NCBI RefSeq assembly: GCF_902635505.1
Contig: NC_045429.1
Span: forward strand, 34,852,257-34,916,256
Length of the DNA: 64,000 nucleotides
Source: Sarcophilus harrisii
Lineage: Eukaryota; Chordata; Mammalia; Dasyuromorphia; Dasyuridae
Reading direction: 5' to 3'
Shown here: positions 33,131-45,465 of the stretch, piece by piece
Numbering within the stretch: the stretch's first letter is position 1
Layout: every line of letters begins with the position of its first letter
Notes under the pieces: generated by a model
Told to the model about the DNA's origin: nothing
Database searches by the model: none
The model's input: the letters and a program-made list of their open reading frames with translations, nothing else
Position numbers and translations under genes: made by a program

Positions 33131-34224
33131 AATTAAAGACATGGGTATTTTTCAGATGATCCCAGAACTGAGAGGGATAACTATCACAGTGGACAATAGA
33201 GTCAGAATCCAAAAAGATATATATCTATCTTAGGACTTAGGCTGAATAGAATAAGATGAAATGTGATAAAAATAAAGGTAAAATTTTAAAAGTCAATTTC
33301 GTCAGCTCATGTAGTATAGAGAAGTTTCTCTGAAAAAAATCTTGGGAGTAGGAAGGTGATTAGAGGTGTTTTCTGATTAGCCTGGGGAGCTTACAAAGCT
33401 AGAAATTTTGTATTTTCCTTTAATATTCCACTTGGAACTTCATGGAGGATGGATCAGGGATGAAGTGGTTGGCTAGGACTAGTGGTTAGAATTCCTGTAG
33501 AAGAATCCACACCTCTCTGCTGACTTTAATAGCATTTTTTTTCTGAAGAATGAGTACAAAGCACAGAACAAATTGTGGGGACCCAAGACATTAGCACCAT
33601 AGTGCAGTCTGTACACCATGTCAGCCAGATCAGTAACCAAACAACTTTCAATTCTTGGTTGACAATCAGAGATGACAGCAATGTTTTCCCATTGTGAGTA
33701 AGAAGAAGATAAATATAGGAGGTATTAAGTAAAGAGTACATAGGGCCCGTTTTTTATTTCTTAGTTTTTTCTTTTTCTTTCTTTTTTTGGTAGGATGAGA
33801 GGCAGTGGATATAAGAATGGACCTAACCCCAAAGATCTCCTTAATTCCTTCCCACACCCCAGTAAATAATGATTGTGCTGGGGTAGAAATACACTGGTCT
33901 TTTATGAGTCCTAATCCATGTAATTCTGGGGTACAGTTCTTGAATCAGTACTCTATGGAGACCAAGGGATCAGGGATCAAGCCCAGGAGATATGGGGTTG
34001 AGCATCTATGCTCTTAGTCACATGACAGCCAAGGAAATAAGAACCATGTGGACTGAATGGTGAAAATTGCTGAATCTCAATCTTCTGGAGAGAACTGAGA
34101 ACTTTCAGAGTAGCTTGATCCCAGAATTCTAGAATTCTTCTAGAAAGAGAAAAGGGATTGAAGTGGAAAAGCACCCTAAATGGGACCGTGAGAAACATAA
34201 TCTTGAATCTTTGTAGTTAGAAGA
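33131..34224. other. Unassigned intergenic DNA
   Basis: About 1.1 kb with a T-rich run near 33748-33790. Several frames of 63-73 codons on both strands without recognisable domains. May be ERV-internal debris. Confidence 0.3.
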
Positions 34225-34560
34225 TTACTGTCCTGAGAGTCCTGAGACCTTGACAACCTGATAAGAAATGCTGCTTGCTGCTGCCTGAGAATCCCCTTAG
34301 AGTGATAACTTTTTGCCTCCTGTTTAGAATAGAAATTCCTTTATTGTGACAAATGTATCAAGAAACATTTTGATGTCTCTCTCTTCTTTCTATAAATATA
34401 TGGCCCTGAGGCCACTCATTACTGACCCCTCCCATTTTGGTGTTGGGGTTCAGTCGCTAGCTAGCAATAAACGCTCCTAAAATTTCATTATTTTGGCTGC
34501 CCTGTTCTCTCCCCTGGGCACTTCAGGATGTTCTCTGCAGCAAAGCTTTGCTTCAATAGC
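34225..34560 (+). mobile_element. LTR-like element with TATA box and poly-A signal
   Basis: 'ctataaatatatgg' (about 34391) is a good TATA box. About 80 bases on comes 'gcaataaacgctcctaaaat', then 'gctgccctgttctctcccct'. This promoter to poly-A spacing is typical of an ERV LTR. The ends are unresolved. Confidence 0.5.
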
Positions 34561-35145
34561 AACTCCTAATATGAGAATCTTGGGAACCAATCTTCTACAG
34601 AGGGGCAATCCCAGGCTTCTTGAAGACACAGTATGATCACACACATAATGTTCTTCCTAGTTTCCCTTCCTACTCCTACCTCCAGGAAAAGCAAGAGACT
34701 AAAGTCATAGTACAGTTATGCAAAAGACCTGGATTTTGTCTCTACTATTCCTCTAAGTTGCTCAGATGGTACAGATCCAAGGGCAAAGAAGATAGCCACT
34801 GTTGTTCACTGATCTTTTGTGGAATCTAAGCCCTCAGTGACATATATTAAGGCTTACTGAATGTGAGTCTTTAGAACAAATTGGAATTCACTAGAATGTT
34901 GAGAACCTTGACAGGAACTCTGAATTCAAACCCTAAAAGGTATATGCTTGTATTGGGCTCTGGAGAGCTTCTAGAAAAGTAGAATAAGTATATTGATATC
35001 TCACTGAGGACAATGAGTTGTTTTCTGTATTTTTGTATGAGGGGTAGAATAAAAGTTGTCTTTTGCCCTATGTAAGTATACCTTGCATGCTTGTCTGGGT
35101 TCTAGGACTCCCCTTTCCCCCCCACTTTTTAAAAAACCAATATGT
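34561..35145. other. Unassigned intergenic DNA
   Basis: No repeat or gene recognised. Confidence 0.35.
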
Positions 35146-35149
35146 ATGA

Positions 35150-35600
35150 ATGTTTAGGGAAGACTAGCACCTCCAGTCTGAGGACAACCAAGCCCTTTTC
35201 AGTATGCTTTCCACCTCTGGTGTCTATCTGTCTGTCCCCCAACTCTCAGCTGTGGTTCCAAGAAGTTGTAACATGTACAATGATCATACACCTTGGCAGG
35301 CTGGACTAAAGCAGATTGAGACAGACCTCACATCTGTAGATGGGTTGGGAGGGGTGTTCACCCCAATCATTCTCAGTGGAATGGGCAGATGTGAACAATT
35401 TGGTCCAACAGGCCATAAATGTGGGAGAAACAGGCACTGTGGAACATTTAGAGCTCTGTAGGACATTGAAGTTGCCAGGATTAGGCACTGTGTCCCGAGC
35501 TATTGTCAGTCCTCTTGATTGGTTTAGTACTGGATTCCATTGACTCTGGAAGAGAGATTGAGGCTGACCTTCATGAAACTTTGCCTCACTTCAATTTAAA
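35150..35600 (+). mobile_element. RTE-tailed composite SINE, copy 2
   Basis: 'gggaagactagcacctccag' and 'aagaagttgtaacatgtaca' match the left part of the repeat at 9698. The ending 'gattgaggctgaccttcatg', 'ctttgcctcacttcaattta' matches its tail region. Overlapping frames of 60-85 codons are not genes. Confidence 0.7.
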
Positions 35601-35875
35601 TTAATTAAATTGAAGACTAATATCTATGGAGACCTAGACCTGAGCTATGTTCAGAGTTCTCAGAGAAATTCTGCACCAGAACAAAGTAAACCAAAAAGAG
35701 ACCGTTTATGGCTAAGGTCTCCAAATGTGAATGCATTCTCCATCATGGCGTTAGAGGTAGTTTTTCTGCTGCAAATGCAGTTTATCTCAACTTTGTGATT
35801 AAAATACAAATGCAAATGTGGATTGCATTAAAAGTATTGTTTTCAAAAATAAAGAGGTGACAACTCTGCTGTACT
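35601..35875. other. Unassigned intergenic DNA
   Basis: Nothing recognised apart from a possible L1-like 3' end near 35830-35855. Confidence 0.3.
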
Positions 35876-37140
35876 CTGCCCTACTTGAACCATATCCTCA
35901 GCAAACCTTTTAGTTCTAGGGATTAGGCAAGGAATTGGAAACTATCCAGAGGAAAATAAAAAGCATGATGTAGGGCCTCAAATTCATGTCATATAAGGAT
36001 CAGTTAAAAAGAAAAGCCAAACAATCTGAGCATGTTTAGTTTGGAAAAAAGTCTCAAGAGGGACATACATAGTAATTTGTTGTGGCATAGTTCTCTTTTA
36101 TTGTCCTGACTTAGTTTCCCTAAATTATTCTGCCTGTTTCCCGAATTGGTCCTGACTCAGTTTCCCTAAATTGTTCTGCCTCAGTTTCCCTAAATTGTTC
36201 TGCCTCAATCCCTTTAGTTGCAAACCCCTCCCCCCCCCATTAAGACTGTATAACTCAGAGGTTCTAAATTGTCAATATGTAAACTCAGAAAGGGGGAATA
36301 CAGACTTTATGTCTCTAGCCGGACACTTTCTTACCTCGTTAGTAAGAATTTATGGTCCTACCCTCAAACCTGTTATAACCAGATTGATGATTCCTGCCTG
36401 GAGATTCCCACTCACCAGAGTTTGGACTCCATCCCCCCTGCTTTTGTTTAGCTACTGTGTATAAATATGTCATGGAGAACTCACATTGGCTGCTGGATTT
36501 TTGGAGAAGATAGTCTCATTGCTTAAAGCTTTGAAGGCCTTTGTTCTAAGCCTTTAAATGGGCTCTGAAGCATGTATTATGTTGAATTGCAAATTCGAAA
36601 AAGTAGCTTAAATGTTGCCAGAGTTTGTAAGAGAGCTTAGCTTAATTAAAATGCTCGATTTGCATTAGAGTGATGCAAGGTAAAGTCTTGTAGTTCTTAG
36701 TTATGTGAGTATAATGAATAGGGTGAATTAGGAGAAGTAGGAGGGCCTTGGGACCAAACCATGGATCCATTTGGTCCCAGTATATCTCTCCCTTTCAAAT
36801 AAAATATTAAAAATTCTCTAATCTCTATCCTGCCTCAGTTTCTCCGGCATTACAATTGACATCAATTGGAAGTGGAGTTAGGGCTTATTCTATCTAGCCT
36901 CAAAGGGCACAACTACGAAGTGACTGAATCAAATTTTGACTTGATGAGAGCCCCCCAAATGGAAGTAGCTACCTGGAAAGGTTGTCTTCAGTTTAAACTG
37001 GATGAGCACTTGTTTGATGTATTGTAGTGAGAATCTTGTTTTCGGATCTGCTTTGAGATTTCCTCTTACTCCAGCAATTCCATGAACCCAGGATCTCTTC
37101 TGACTTCAAACCCAAGACTTAACATTATATTTACATTGCC
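35876..37140 (+). mobile_element. L3/CR1 remnant split by an LTR
   Basis: Left part 'gcatgtttagtttggaaaaa', 'ctcaagagggacatacatag'; right part 'ctacctggaaaggttgtctt', 'gatctcttctgacttc'. Both are sense-strand L3/CR1 in the right order, with the LTR at 36078-36854 between them. Confidence 0.6.
36078..36854 (+). mobile_element. ERV LTR (777 bp) with U3 tandem repeats
   Basis: Starts TGTTGTGGC and ends GGCATTACA. There are 3-4 copies of a 24-28 bp unit with 'cagtttccctaaattgttct' at about 36104-36215, 'gtataaatatgtc' near 36459 as a TATA box, and 'caaataaaatatt' near 36796 as poly-A signal. Probably a solo LTR; I see no clear target duplication. Confidence 0.75.
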
Positions 37141-37900
37141 TTTTGCTAAGAAATTTCCAAAACGGTGCCCCACATTCCAGTCACAAATGGTTGTTCTTTC
37201 TTTAGATTGCAATGTATTTACTTAAAGTACTTATAAGTGCTATCCTTCTCCTGGGAGACTGCAGATAAAAAAATACAAGACATCTTACTATTCCCTCAAA
37301 TCCCCCCTCTGAAAAAGACAGATCTCTATTTTAAATTAGAAAAAGTTTTATTTCATTTAACATTGTTGGAATTGTACTGCAATATAATACAACACGGCCA
37401 ATGATATTAAGACACTTTTTGCTATCGGTTTAAGATTATTCTCTAGCATATCAACTTTCCAACTTTTCTTGACGGTCTTAAGAGATCTTTTTAGAATTTG
37501 ACAATAAGAACACACACTGATGTTTGGAGAATACAACGAAGGACTGAGCTCACCAGATATAGCATTTCAACAACAAAATTATCCCCTTAAAGGAGAAACT
37601 GGATGGGAGAAGATGGATACAGAGGAAGCAGGTGAATTCATAAGACATTACTTATCAGATAGCTGCCAATCAAATAAAACCAAGACCACAATATCTTCAT
37701 TCTCTTTTATTTATTTATTTATTTTTTTAACAGAGATTTGACATAAAAAGCCTTCTTAAAATATAAGATGTTTATTTTTTATACTGCCAAGCATTTTCAT
37801 CTGAATTTTACCAGGAAGACCAAGGACCAGTGGACACTTGATAATTAGAAACAATTGGGAATAGGGGTGATGATGCTGGACAGTAATGGCATGCTTAAGT
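37141..37900. other. Repeat-poor intergenic DNA
   Basis: Mostly unique; a TTTA microsatellite lies near 37705-37728. A 73-codon frame (37520-37741) shows no known domain. Confidence 0.4.
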
Positions 37901-37904
37901 TTCC

Positions 37905-38025
37905 AGTCATTCAGTCAATATTTATTAAGCACCTACTATGTGTTAGGCACTGAGCTAAGTGCTGGGGATATAAAATTGCAAAAGGCAGTCCTTGCCCTCA
38001 AAGAGTTCACAATCTAAAATGGTAC
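37905..38025 (-). mobile_element. L2 3' end
   Basis: 'cattcagtcaatatttatta', 'agcacctactatgtgttagg', 'tgctggggatataaaattgc': a clear reverse L2 terminus. Confidence 0.8.
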
Positions 38026-38435
38026 TCACCTTCCACCAATGAGGTTTATCCATCCTGAAGAATCAAAGAAGATCCAGTCTATAGTTGTTCAACAACTCTT
38101 TCCTAGTTTCTGAGTGGAAAGTAATTCCCAGTACCAAGGGCTCGGTCCTTTAGGACACAACCTCCTAACTAGCCATTAATTACATTGTGATACTAATTTG
38201 GAAAACCCATTGTGCATTATTAATTTAAGAAGTCAAATTTTTATCACCAATAAGATCACTGATAGGATGAACATTTCAGATTCACCATGAACTTTAAATG
38301 GGACTTTTAAAAGAATGCATCTATGCTGAAATATGTTCTCTTCTCTATTGACTGCTCCAGAGTGTTGGTAAAATTTTGTGTTAATAATGTATGGTTTGAA
38401 GATGGTTCGCATCAGTGGATCCTAATTGGTCACTT
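38026..38435. other. Repeat-poor intergenic DNA
   Basis: No repeat or gene recognised. Confidence 0.4.
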
Positions 38436-38439
38436 CATT

Positions 38440-38555
38440 TCAGTAGAATGTAAGCTTCTTGAAGTCAGGGAATCATTCCTTCTTTTCTTACTTTTGCCTT
38501 GGATAGAGTCTGGTGTGAAATGCTTATTTATAAATAGTTGTTGAACTGAATGAGT
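38440..38555 (+). mobile_element. L2 3' end
   Basis: 'agaatgtaagcttcttgaag', then 'tagttgttgaactgaatgag' closes the L2 pattern. Confidence 0.65.
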
Positions 38556-38829
38556 CCTTGAAAGGTGATAAATATGGAGGTCATTTTAGGAGAAATCACT
38601 TCCATGGAAGGAAGTTATTATACAGGAAGCCTGTATTTTTTTTCCTTGAATTTTGGCAAGTATAGAAATACCCATCTTTTACACTTTTTTAGGGGATGGG
38701 GAAAATGTAACGAAAGGACATCCATATACCAGTCAAGTTATTTTTGATTCTTTCATACTAGTAATAAAGGGGTAAGACAAGGGCCAAGAGGCCCTCTATT
38801 TGTCTCATCCCAAGCATTTCACAGACTCG

Positions 38830-39290
38830 GAGTCACAGATTCTTGCTCTTGGAAGAGATCTTAGAGACCATCTAATCCAGAAACAAGAATCCCATGATAC
38901 CATTTCCAACAAGTAATCTTCCAGCTTTTGCCTGAAGATCTCCAAGGGAGAACAGTCCAGTCACTCACACTACCTATTGAGGTGACCCATTATATTTTTG
39001 AAGAGCTGATTGTGAGTGTTTTCCTTTACAGAAAACTTAAATTTATTCCTAAGCAGCTTCTACCCTTTGTCATTGCTCCTGGTCCTATCTTTTGGGGTTA
39101 GGAAGAATCAGTTTCAATCTCTCCCAAATAGCTCTTCAAATTCTTGGAGGCAACCATGATATTCCCCTGTAGGGATCTCTTTTCTGCGCTAAGCCTTCTG
39201 GGATATTTCATATCATCTCCTCATTTAGCCTTGACCCAAGAGATATGAAAAAAGGTTCATTTTTAGAGTCTTTTTCAGGGCCTCCTGTAA
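38830..39290 (-). mobile_element. L3/CR1 LINE remnant
   Basis: 'tcttgctcttggaagagatc', 'accatctaatccagaaacaa', 'aaacttaaatttattcctaa', 'tcattgctcctggtcctatc', in CR1/L3 order on the minus strand. Confidence 0.7.
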
Positions 39291-39309
39291 CTCTCTCCCT
39301 GGTACTTAA

Positions 39310-39645
39310 CTTATCATCTTAGAGTTGCTTGGAAGCACTGAGATGTTAAGGTGGTTTGCCTGCAGCTGTCAAGCTAGCTCAGAAGGAGGACTTGAACCCA
39401 GAGCTTTATTGTCCCAAGGCTTGACCCTTCCATGTACATAGCTCACAGATCTAGAACTGGAAGATCATGACCTCTCAGGATATTTAGTCCAATACCCTCC
39501 TTTTTCAGACAGTGATACTGACCACCAGGGAGGTGAAATGATCTGTCCCATGTTGTCCAGGTATTAAACATCAGAGGCAATATTTGATTATAAGTCCTCT
39601 GCAAAGCCAGGGTTCTTTCCATTGAACCATACTTCCTCTCTAGGA
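39310..39645 (+). mobile_element. Two MIR/THER-like SINE fragments
   Basis: 'ggaggacttgaacccagagc' (first) and 'tctagaactggaagatcatg', 'gtgaaatgatctgtcccatg', 'tctttccattgaaccatact' (second). Confidence 0.5.
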
Positions 39646-39649
39646 ATTA

Positions 39650-40212
39650 GCAGAGGAGATATTTAAAATAACATTTTTTTTCCTTTATCATGAATGTATA
39701 ATAGCATGAATTGTGAAGACCAGTTTAGATTAGCACCATAGGTGATTTAATGGGCTTAGGGACCATGCTGCAAATGGCAGAAGTGACAATTGTGTTCATC
39801 TGATCCAGAAGTTTTTCTAATTACCCTCCAAAATCTTGCAGTCAGAGATCACGGGATCAAGAACATTAGACTTCTACAGAATCATTGCTGAGTTAATTCA
39901 TAGACAGGCTTCACTTGGAAATGCAGCGTATGTGCTGTTCTAATCAGTTCATCAAAAAAGGAACGTCTGCTCTTGGAGCGTCACTCTATATAAAAGCTTT
40001 CACCATTGTGAATATCAAGGTTTAAGCAGCAAAAACAAAGGGTGCCTGTATATTTACATAGGTAGCCTCATATAGGTCCTTTTGAGGGGAAATACAATTT
40101 ATTATTCACTTCTATCAAGAGCACTTTTAAAATGCTGAAAATGGGGGCATAAATGGACCCCACAGATGACTAAAATGGCCTTTGGAAAGCCAAGCTACTT
40201 GTTTACCTGAGT
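39650..40212. other. Unique DNA downstream of LRRC8C, possible further 3' UTR
   Basis: No repeat or gene recognised. It could be the distal 3' UTR if the poly-A site used is further left than 40213. Confidence 0.35.
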
Positions 40213-42896
40213 TTTATTTAATAAAGGCCAAACTTTTTTTTTTAATTAATAAATATGAACTGGGAAATTAGAAAGCTAAAAAAGAGAAAATCAGGAAATA
40301 TCTAGATCTGTGTATTATATGTCTGTGGGTGGGGAAGGCCCCTACCTCTGCCCCCATAGAAATATCTACACATTTATTTTTTAGGCCAAAGCTGAAAGGC
40401 TTCATGCTATTCCATTTAAAAAACCAGTTTAAAGATTATTATTGTTATCAGACTTATTTTGGCAGGTAAGGGAGATAATAATATCTCCCTTACAAATGAA
40501 ATATAAGCTAGGCTGATTTGGCATTATAATTCTGCCAAAATTGATATAGGTCATAGAAATGTCTCACGCATACAGCAAGTGCTTAATAAATACTTATAGA
40601 CCTAGAAAGCTGAATTGTTGCTTAAATATTAAATAAGCTTTTAAGTTTGATGGCACTTTTTTTTTCTTAAAAGGGCTGCATGTAAAAGCAAACCTATGCC
40701 TATAATTCAAAAAAATTGAGCACCCCCTTCCCAGATTCCACTGGGGTCCTGACTTCTGAAATAAGGTTGGTTTGTTCTTCTCAGTGGCCAAAAAAAAAAA
40801 AAAAAAAAAAAAAATAATAATAATAATTAACCAAAAAAACAAACAAACCTCAAAACAAAAACAAAAAAACCTACTTCCCTGGAAGTTTAAAAACATTCAG
40901 ATCACAGAGTACATCACATTTCTAAATACAACACAATCTTCACAACCAGTGTATATATGGATCACAACAACATTCTGGAAGTGAATGGTTAAGTGGGGAG
41001 GAAATGTAAACACAAGACCACTTCAAACACACAGGGTTTTTAACCCTCACTCCTGGTCTCACATAAGTGAGCTGACCAATTGGCACTCAGAAACACTGAC
41101 TATTCAGTAGGCCCTGTAACATCACTTTGGCTAGATCATTAGGTGAATAGTACAATGCAAAGGATATCTTCAATATGGCACCCAACGGGAAAGTAGAAAG
41201 TGATACAGATGTACGCTGAACAGTTCCTATTGATGCAGTCCATAGCAGATTAACAATAAGCCACTGAATTATTTGTTGAACAACTAGTTTTTAAAGCAAG
41301 TTTTTTGAGGCCATCACACTTGCCTTCTTTTTGCCTTCGATATAAGTCAGAGAAGCTTCCTTGGACCAGTGAGGGCTCAGTGCAATGGAAATTTGGTACT
41401 ATGACAAAGGTCTCATGACCAATCACAACATATGCAAATACCATTTTTGTATCTTCTTATTACAAAGCTTGAGTCCATCGACATTTTTCACACAGAGATC
41501 CAAATATTTCTGCATTGCTAAGTGCAAGAATAGATAGGGCCAATATTGACCATCATCAGGCAAAATCTGCTAAGTGAAAATCACTTAACAATTCGTTCAC
41601 ACATAAAAGAAAAAAGGGAACAGAACTATTTAGAATAAGATCCTGTTTTAAGTCAAGCACAGCAAATATGTTTCCTGTGTCTGGTTAACCGGTAGCCATC
41701 GGTATGTTTACAGGAAAGAAAGGTTTGGAGGGAAATTGCTTAGTATATAAACAGATTATTTTATAGTCTTTCATTTATTTGGGAGCAAGAGACAAAACTT
41801 AAGTAGATAACGACTGCCACACTGCCCAACAGGAAGGAAAAAAACAGTGAAGTTCACTGGCTATCGAGCATAGTTCCTATTTAATGCACCTACGTATTTC
41901 AAGATTTTGCAGATGATTGAGTTACTGAAAAAGCAGGCTTCTAATTTCGTGATTTTTAATTCCATTACCAATTATAATATTAAAATAAATTAAAATTGTC
42001 AAAGGTTGTTTATCCTTGCTACACAGCAATGTTAAGATCCAAAGGATAAACAAACTACTGAGAATTTCAATCAAAAAATCTGATCTTTAAAAATAATTGT
42101 CAAAAAGTACAAATCCATTCAACTCTATTCACCCCATTACAACTGTCACTGAAGATCTTTTTCTTCTTTCACATACAATCTTCCACTATTCAAAGGCAAT
42201 CACAACTCTCCTGTAATCCCACCTATCTTGTTTGGAGTTGTGGGATACAATGAGGACTTAATGGTGATTTTATATCTGAGTGCCTCTAGTTACTGTGCTC
42301 ACTGACTTCAGTTTTATCTGAGCAGAAAGAGAACCGATGAATCTGGTTCTTTAATTCTAATTAAATTAAATTTTTTTCTGATTCTTTAGAGAAGGAGAAC
42401 CAATGAATCCTGTTGTCAAGGGAAAAGCCAGATGGTAAGAGGAAAATGACCTGCATCATTTACAAGACTACTCGGTTTATCAAATAACGGAAAGACCTTG
42501 GACTTATTTGCTCTTAGCAAAATACCCTTCATCAATTACAAATAATCCACAACGTGCTGCATTTCCAAACTTCCTCCTTTCCTTGCAAATAAATTGAACT
42601 TAAAACAAAACAGAACAAAACCCAAAAAACAAGCAGATGGAACTATCTGGTTTTGCCAGTATAAAACAATAATAAAGGTACATTAGTATCCAGAACAAAT
42701 AAAAATGTAAAATATTAACATTGAAAAAATACAAGTAAATTTTTATTAAAAATATATGTACTCCTTACTTCAAATCTGTCTGTACATTTTGTTTTGTGTG
42801 AAAAAGAAAAAAAAATAGTAAAGGCATTAGACTACCTAGTTATTTATAATGTATTTGGTAGAAGCATATTTCAGTCAAACTTTGAAGAAAAATAAG
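40213..42896 (-). other. LRRC8C: Probable LRRC8C 3' UTR
   Basis: Contiguous, repeat-poor sequence follows the stop codon on the transcribed strand. Minus-strand AATAAA signals (plus-strand 'tttatt') lie at 42742-42747, 41774-41779, 40373-40378 and 40213-40218, so several poly-A sites are possible. Mammalian LRRC8C has a long 3' UTR. The left end is inferred. Confidence 0.5.
40793..40829 (+). repeat. A-run and TAA microsatellite
   Basis: More than 20 A followed by TAA units, then A/C-rich sequence to about 40875. It would be a T-run within the LRRC8C transcript. Confidence 0.85.
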
Positions 42897-45170
42897 TTAC
42901 TCCGCTTTCATTTGCTCCCGGATATCAGAAGGTAGCGTTTCAAACAGTGCATCTTCCACAATAAAGCCAGATCGCTTCAGGGCCCGGCAGTCACCGAGTT
43001 CTGGAGGGAGGACCTCAAATTGATTCCCTTTGACCTCCAAAAAGGTGAGGAATGCTAAATTCCCAATTTTTGGTGAAAGGATTGATAAGTTATTTTTTCC
43101 AATCTTCAAAGTTTTCAGTTTCTTACAGAAATACAATTCATCGGGGAGGCTCTCGACTTTGTTAGAAGTGATGGAAAAGTATTGTAAACTCTGTAGCACT
43201 CCTATTTCCGGTGGGATGAACCGAATGTCATTGAAAGACAGATCTAAGTGTCTGATTTTGTTGCATAGAAAGAGGTGAGAAGGCAGTACCTCTATTTTAT
43301 TGTAACTAAAAGTCAGGCGCTCCAGGCTGGTGAGCTTTTTGATATGCTCCGGGATGTAGGTGATGCTGTTATGCCAGAGTTTAAGAACCGTCAGCTTCCG
43401 TAAATGCTGAAAGCTCACAATTTCTTCTATTGATTTGAGGTTGTTTTCCTTCAAGTCCAGCTCCTGGAGGCTCAGCAGGCTGAAGATGGCGTGGGGGATG
43501 CGCTCCAGATCACAGTGGACCAGCTCCAGCTCTGTGAGGTTGACCATTTTCTTCAGGTTATTGAGCATGACAAGCTTGGTCCCGTTGTTATGGATGTACA
43601 TTTTCTGGAGGTGGCTGGAAACATCCACGACAGCTTGAGGAATTTTGGGGATGTTGCTTTTGAGTAAGAGAACTTTCAGGTTTTTAAGGTCCCGCAGAGA
43701 TTCGAGAGTGATGTTCCTGGAGATATCGTGACCCAAAGAACCATACAAGTAGAGCTCCTCCAGATTTCTGAGGCTATACATCCAGGGTGGCAATTCCCGG
43801 AAATCATCAAACTTGACGCTCAAGATCTTCAGGTTTTCCTTCAGGAAGCTCAAAGCAGCACTGTGGATTTTGACAGAGCATTGGTGCAAAGAGAGCTCCT
43901 GGAGGTTGCTGAGTTGGGCGATGGTGGCTGGAATCATGACGTTCTGGATGATTTCGAGTTTCAAAGACTGCAGTTCGGTGATTTCAAAGACGGTGTCTGG
44001 AAGGCCCGAGAGCATGATCAGTGGTAACTCCAGGCGGTTCTGGGCATTCATCTGGAGCTTCTGCCTCAGTTTATCAACGGTCCACTCATTATTTAAGTTC
44101 AACTGTTTCAATTTATTTTCACTGACTTCGGACAGGAACACGGCAAATCTCTTAGAGTAGAGAGGGTCGTATTGATCGATCATATGTAGCAGAAAAGCAA
44201 AGTCATTTTTCACATCGGGTATATCATCAATTCCCGTCTCCTGCCTCACATACTCAAAAGAATATTCCTTTAGAGACCGATAGAAAAGCCAATATAAAGT
44301 GTAAAGGCACGTTAGTCCATATATGCTTACAAAACATAAGTAGCAAAAGGAAAGTTTTGAGAATAAGTGTGCCATGGTATGATTGCAAGAGAAATGCTTA
44401 TACCCCGTCATGTCCTGAATGTCAATGTCACAGCTGACCGTAAACTGGACTTTGGGAACCAGGGCACTATTATAACCAATGATGATCAGGAATTTGAGCA
44501 CTTTGAGGACAGTCTGGCGGACATACATGCTGTAAAGGATGTCTCCCTCCTCGACGTGCATCCTGAACTTTTTTACCTTTTCAAACAGGGCCTTAGCTTG
44601 CTCGCCTTCCTTCTTATCCAGTGCCCCAGCAGAGGTCTTGTCAACCACAAACTTCTCGGGGATGGACTTTAAGGACTGAGATTTGACCAAAGTAGTATCG
44701 GTCGGCGTTTGGGAGGGAAAAGATGCTTTCTGTAAGGTGTTCTTCCTGTTGTCCTTTTCTTCAGAATCCTCCCCAGATACCTCAGATAAAGCCCTGGTGG
44801 TCCAAGGAGAGTCGAAACACTTCCCCAGAATGGAAATGAAGTGTTCTATCTTGGAGCTGGAGCCAGGGAACTTGAACCAAAAGTTACTGCAAAGCATGAA
44901 GATGAGGGTGTGGATGAGGACGAGGTAAGGGAAGTACTTAGCATACCAATGGAGGGCTTTTTCATAACATATCTGGTTGATAAAACTATACTGCTGCAGG
45001 TCCAAGTCAGTCTTTCTTCCTTTCATTTCCACAGTTGCAGGGCTGGCAGATGGTGGTGGAGGAGGCAGTGGTGTTGAAGTATCAATGGTGTGAGATGCGT
45101 TAGGAAGGGATGAGTGGTTCTGAGAAGGTTGTATGGTTTTGGGGAGACAGATTATCTTGTCTTGCATAAC
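42897..45170 (-). CDS. LRRC8C: LRRC8C, last coding exon (VRAC subunit)
   Basis: Encodes volume-regulated anion channel subunit LRRC8C, which assembles with obligatory LRRC8A in hexameric plasma-membrane channels that release chloride and small osmolytes on swelling. The exon gives 757 residues and ends TAA. With the 46-residue first coding exon of other mammals the total is 803, the human length. From the first Met of this exon: extracellular loop 1 with the conserved CLPK cysteine (residue 7), possible N-glycosylation at 17 and 23, and a proline run at 33-39; TM2 about 78-99; cytoplasmic loop with an acidic patch; TM3 about 217-237; loop 2 with cysteines 246 and 261; TM4 about 270-295; then leucine-rich repeats from about 380 to the end. 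The match to human LRRC8C (not A, B, D or E) is nearly continuous; divergence is mostly in the two loops. No frameshift or stop. TM1 and the true start Met lie in the missing upstream exon, so the internal Met at 45165-45167 is not the start. Confidence 0.97.
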   Translation of the reverse strand, partial: VMQDKIICLPKTIQPSQNHSSLPNASHTIDTSTPLPPPPPSASPATVEMKGRKTDLDLQQYSFINQICYEKALHWYAKYFPYLVLIHTLIFMLCSNFWFKFPGSSSKIEHFISILGKCFDSPWTTRALSEVSGEDSEEKDNRKNTLQKASFPSQTPTDTTLVKSQSLKSIPEKFVVDKTSAGALDKKEGEQAKALFEKVKKFRMHVEEGDILYSMYVRQTVLKVLKFLIIIGYNSALVPKVQFTVSCDIDIQDMTGYKHFSCNHTMAHLFSKLSFCYLCFVSIYGLTCLYTLYWLFYRSLKEYSFEYVRQETGIDDIPDVKNDFAFLLHMIDQYDPLYSKRFAVFLSEVSENKLKQLNLNNEWTVDKLRQKLQMNAQNRLELPLIMLSGLPDTVFEITELQSLKLEIIQNVMIPATIAQLSNLQELSLHQCSVKIHSAALSFLKENLKILSVKFDDFRELPPWMYSLRNLEELYLYGSLGHDISRNITLESLRDLKNLKVLLLKSNIPKIPQAVVDVSSHLQKMYIHNNGTKLVMLNNLKKMVNLTELELVHCDLERIPHAIFSLLSLQELDLKENNLKSIEEIVSFQHLRKLTVLKLWHNSITYIPEHIKKLTSLERLTFSYNKIEVLPSHLFLCNKIRHLDLSFNDIRFIPPEIGVLQSLQYFSITSNKVESLPDELYFCKKLKTLKIGKNNLSILSPKIGNLAFLTFLEVKGNQFEVLPPELGDCRALKRSGFIVEDALFETLPSDIREQMKAE

Positions 45171-45172
45171 CT
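45171..45172 (-). other. LRRC8C: 3' splice acceptor of the LRRC8C last coding exon
   Basis: On the minus strand 'ctatatttcag' precedes GTT ATG CAA, so the exon starts with Val, as in human where Val-Met-Gln-Asp-Lys follows the exon junction. The boundary is in phase 0, consistent with a 46-codon first exon. The pyrimidine tract is short. Confidence 0.85.
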
Positions 45173-45264
45173 GAAATATAGAAATGATATTTTCAAATTA
45201 TGCTGCCCCAAGGACTCGTCTGCATTGTTAAAACTGGGAAATCAACCCATTAACATCCTTAAAG

Positions 45265-45465
45265 GATCATGGATTTATGTCTGGAAAGAACCTTAGAGAG
45301 GCCATCAAGAACAACCTCACCCCACTCCCATTTTGCAGATGGAAAAACTGAGGTACCGAGTAGTTGGGTGATTTGCTTAGAATCATAAAACTATATGTCT
45401 CAACTGGGATTTGCACCCAAGCTGACTGCAAATCCAAGGCACTATCCACCTTGCCACCGTTGTGG
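45265..45465 (+). mobile_element. MIR/THER-like SINE
   Basis: 'tgtctggaaagaaccttaga', 'cagatggaaaaactgaggta', 'actgggatttgcacccaagc', 'ggcactatccaccttgccac'. A short TA microsatellite follows (45465-45482). Confidence 0.6.

Noticed and set aside
36104-36215. CRISPR-like array of short repeats
   Set aside because: The units are direct tandem repeats without unique spacers, inside an ERV LTR of a mammalian genome.
43030-45077. Several plus-strand frames of 67-115 codons
   Set aside because: Shadows of the LRRC8C coding exon on the opposite strand.
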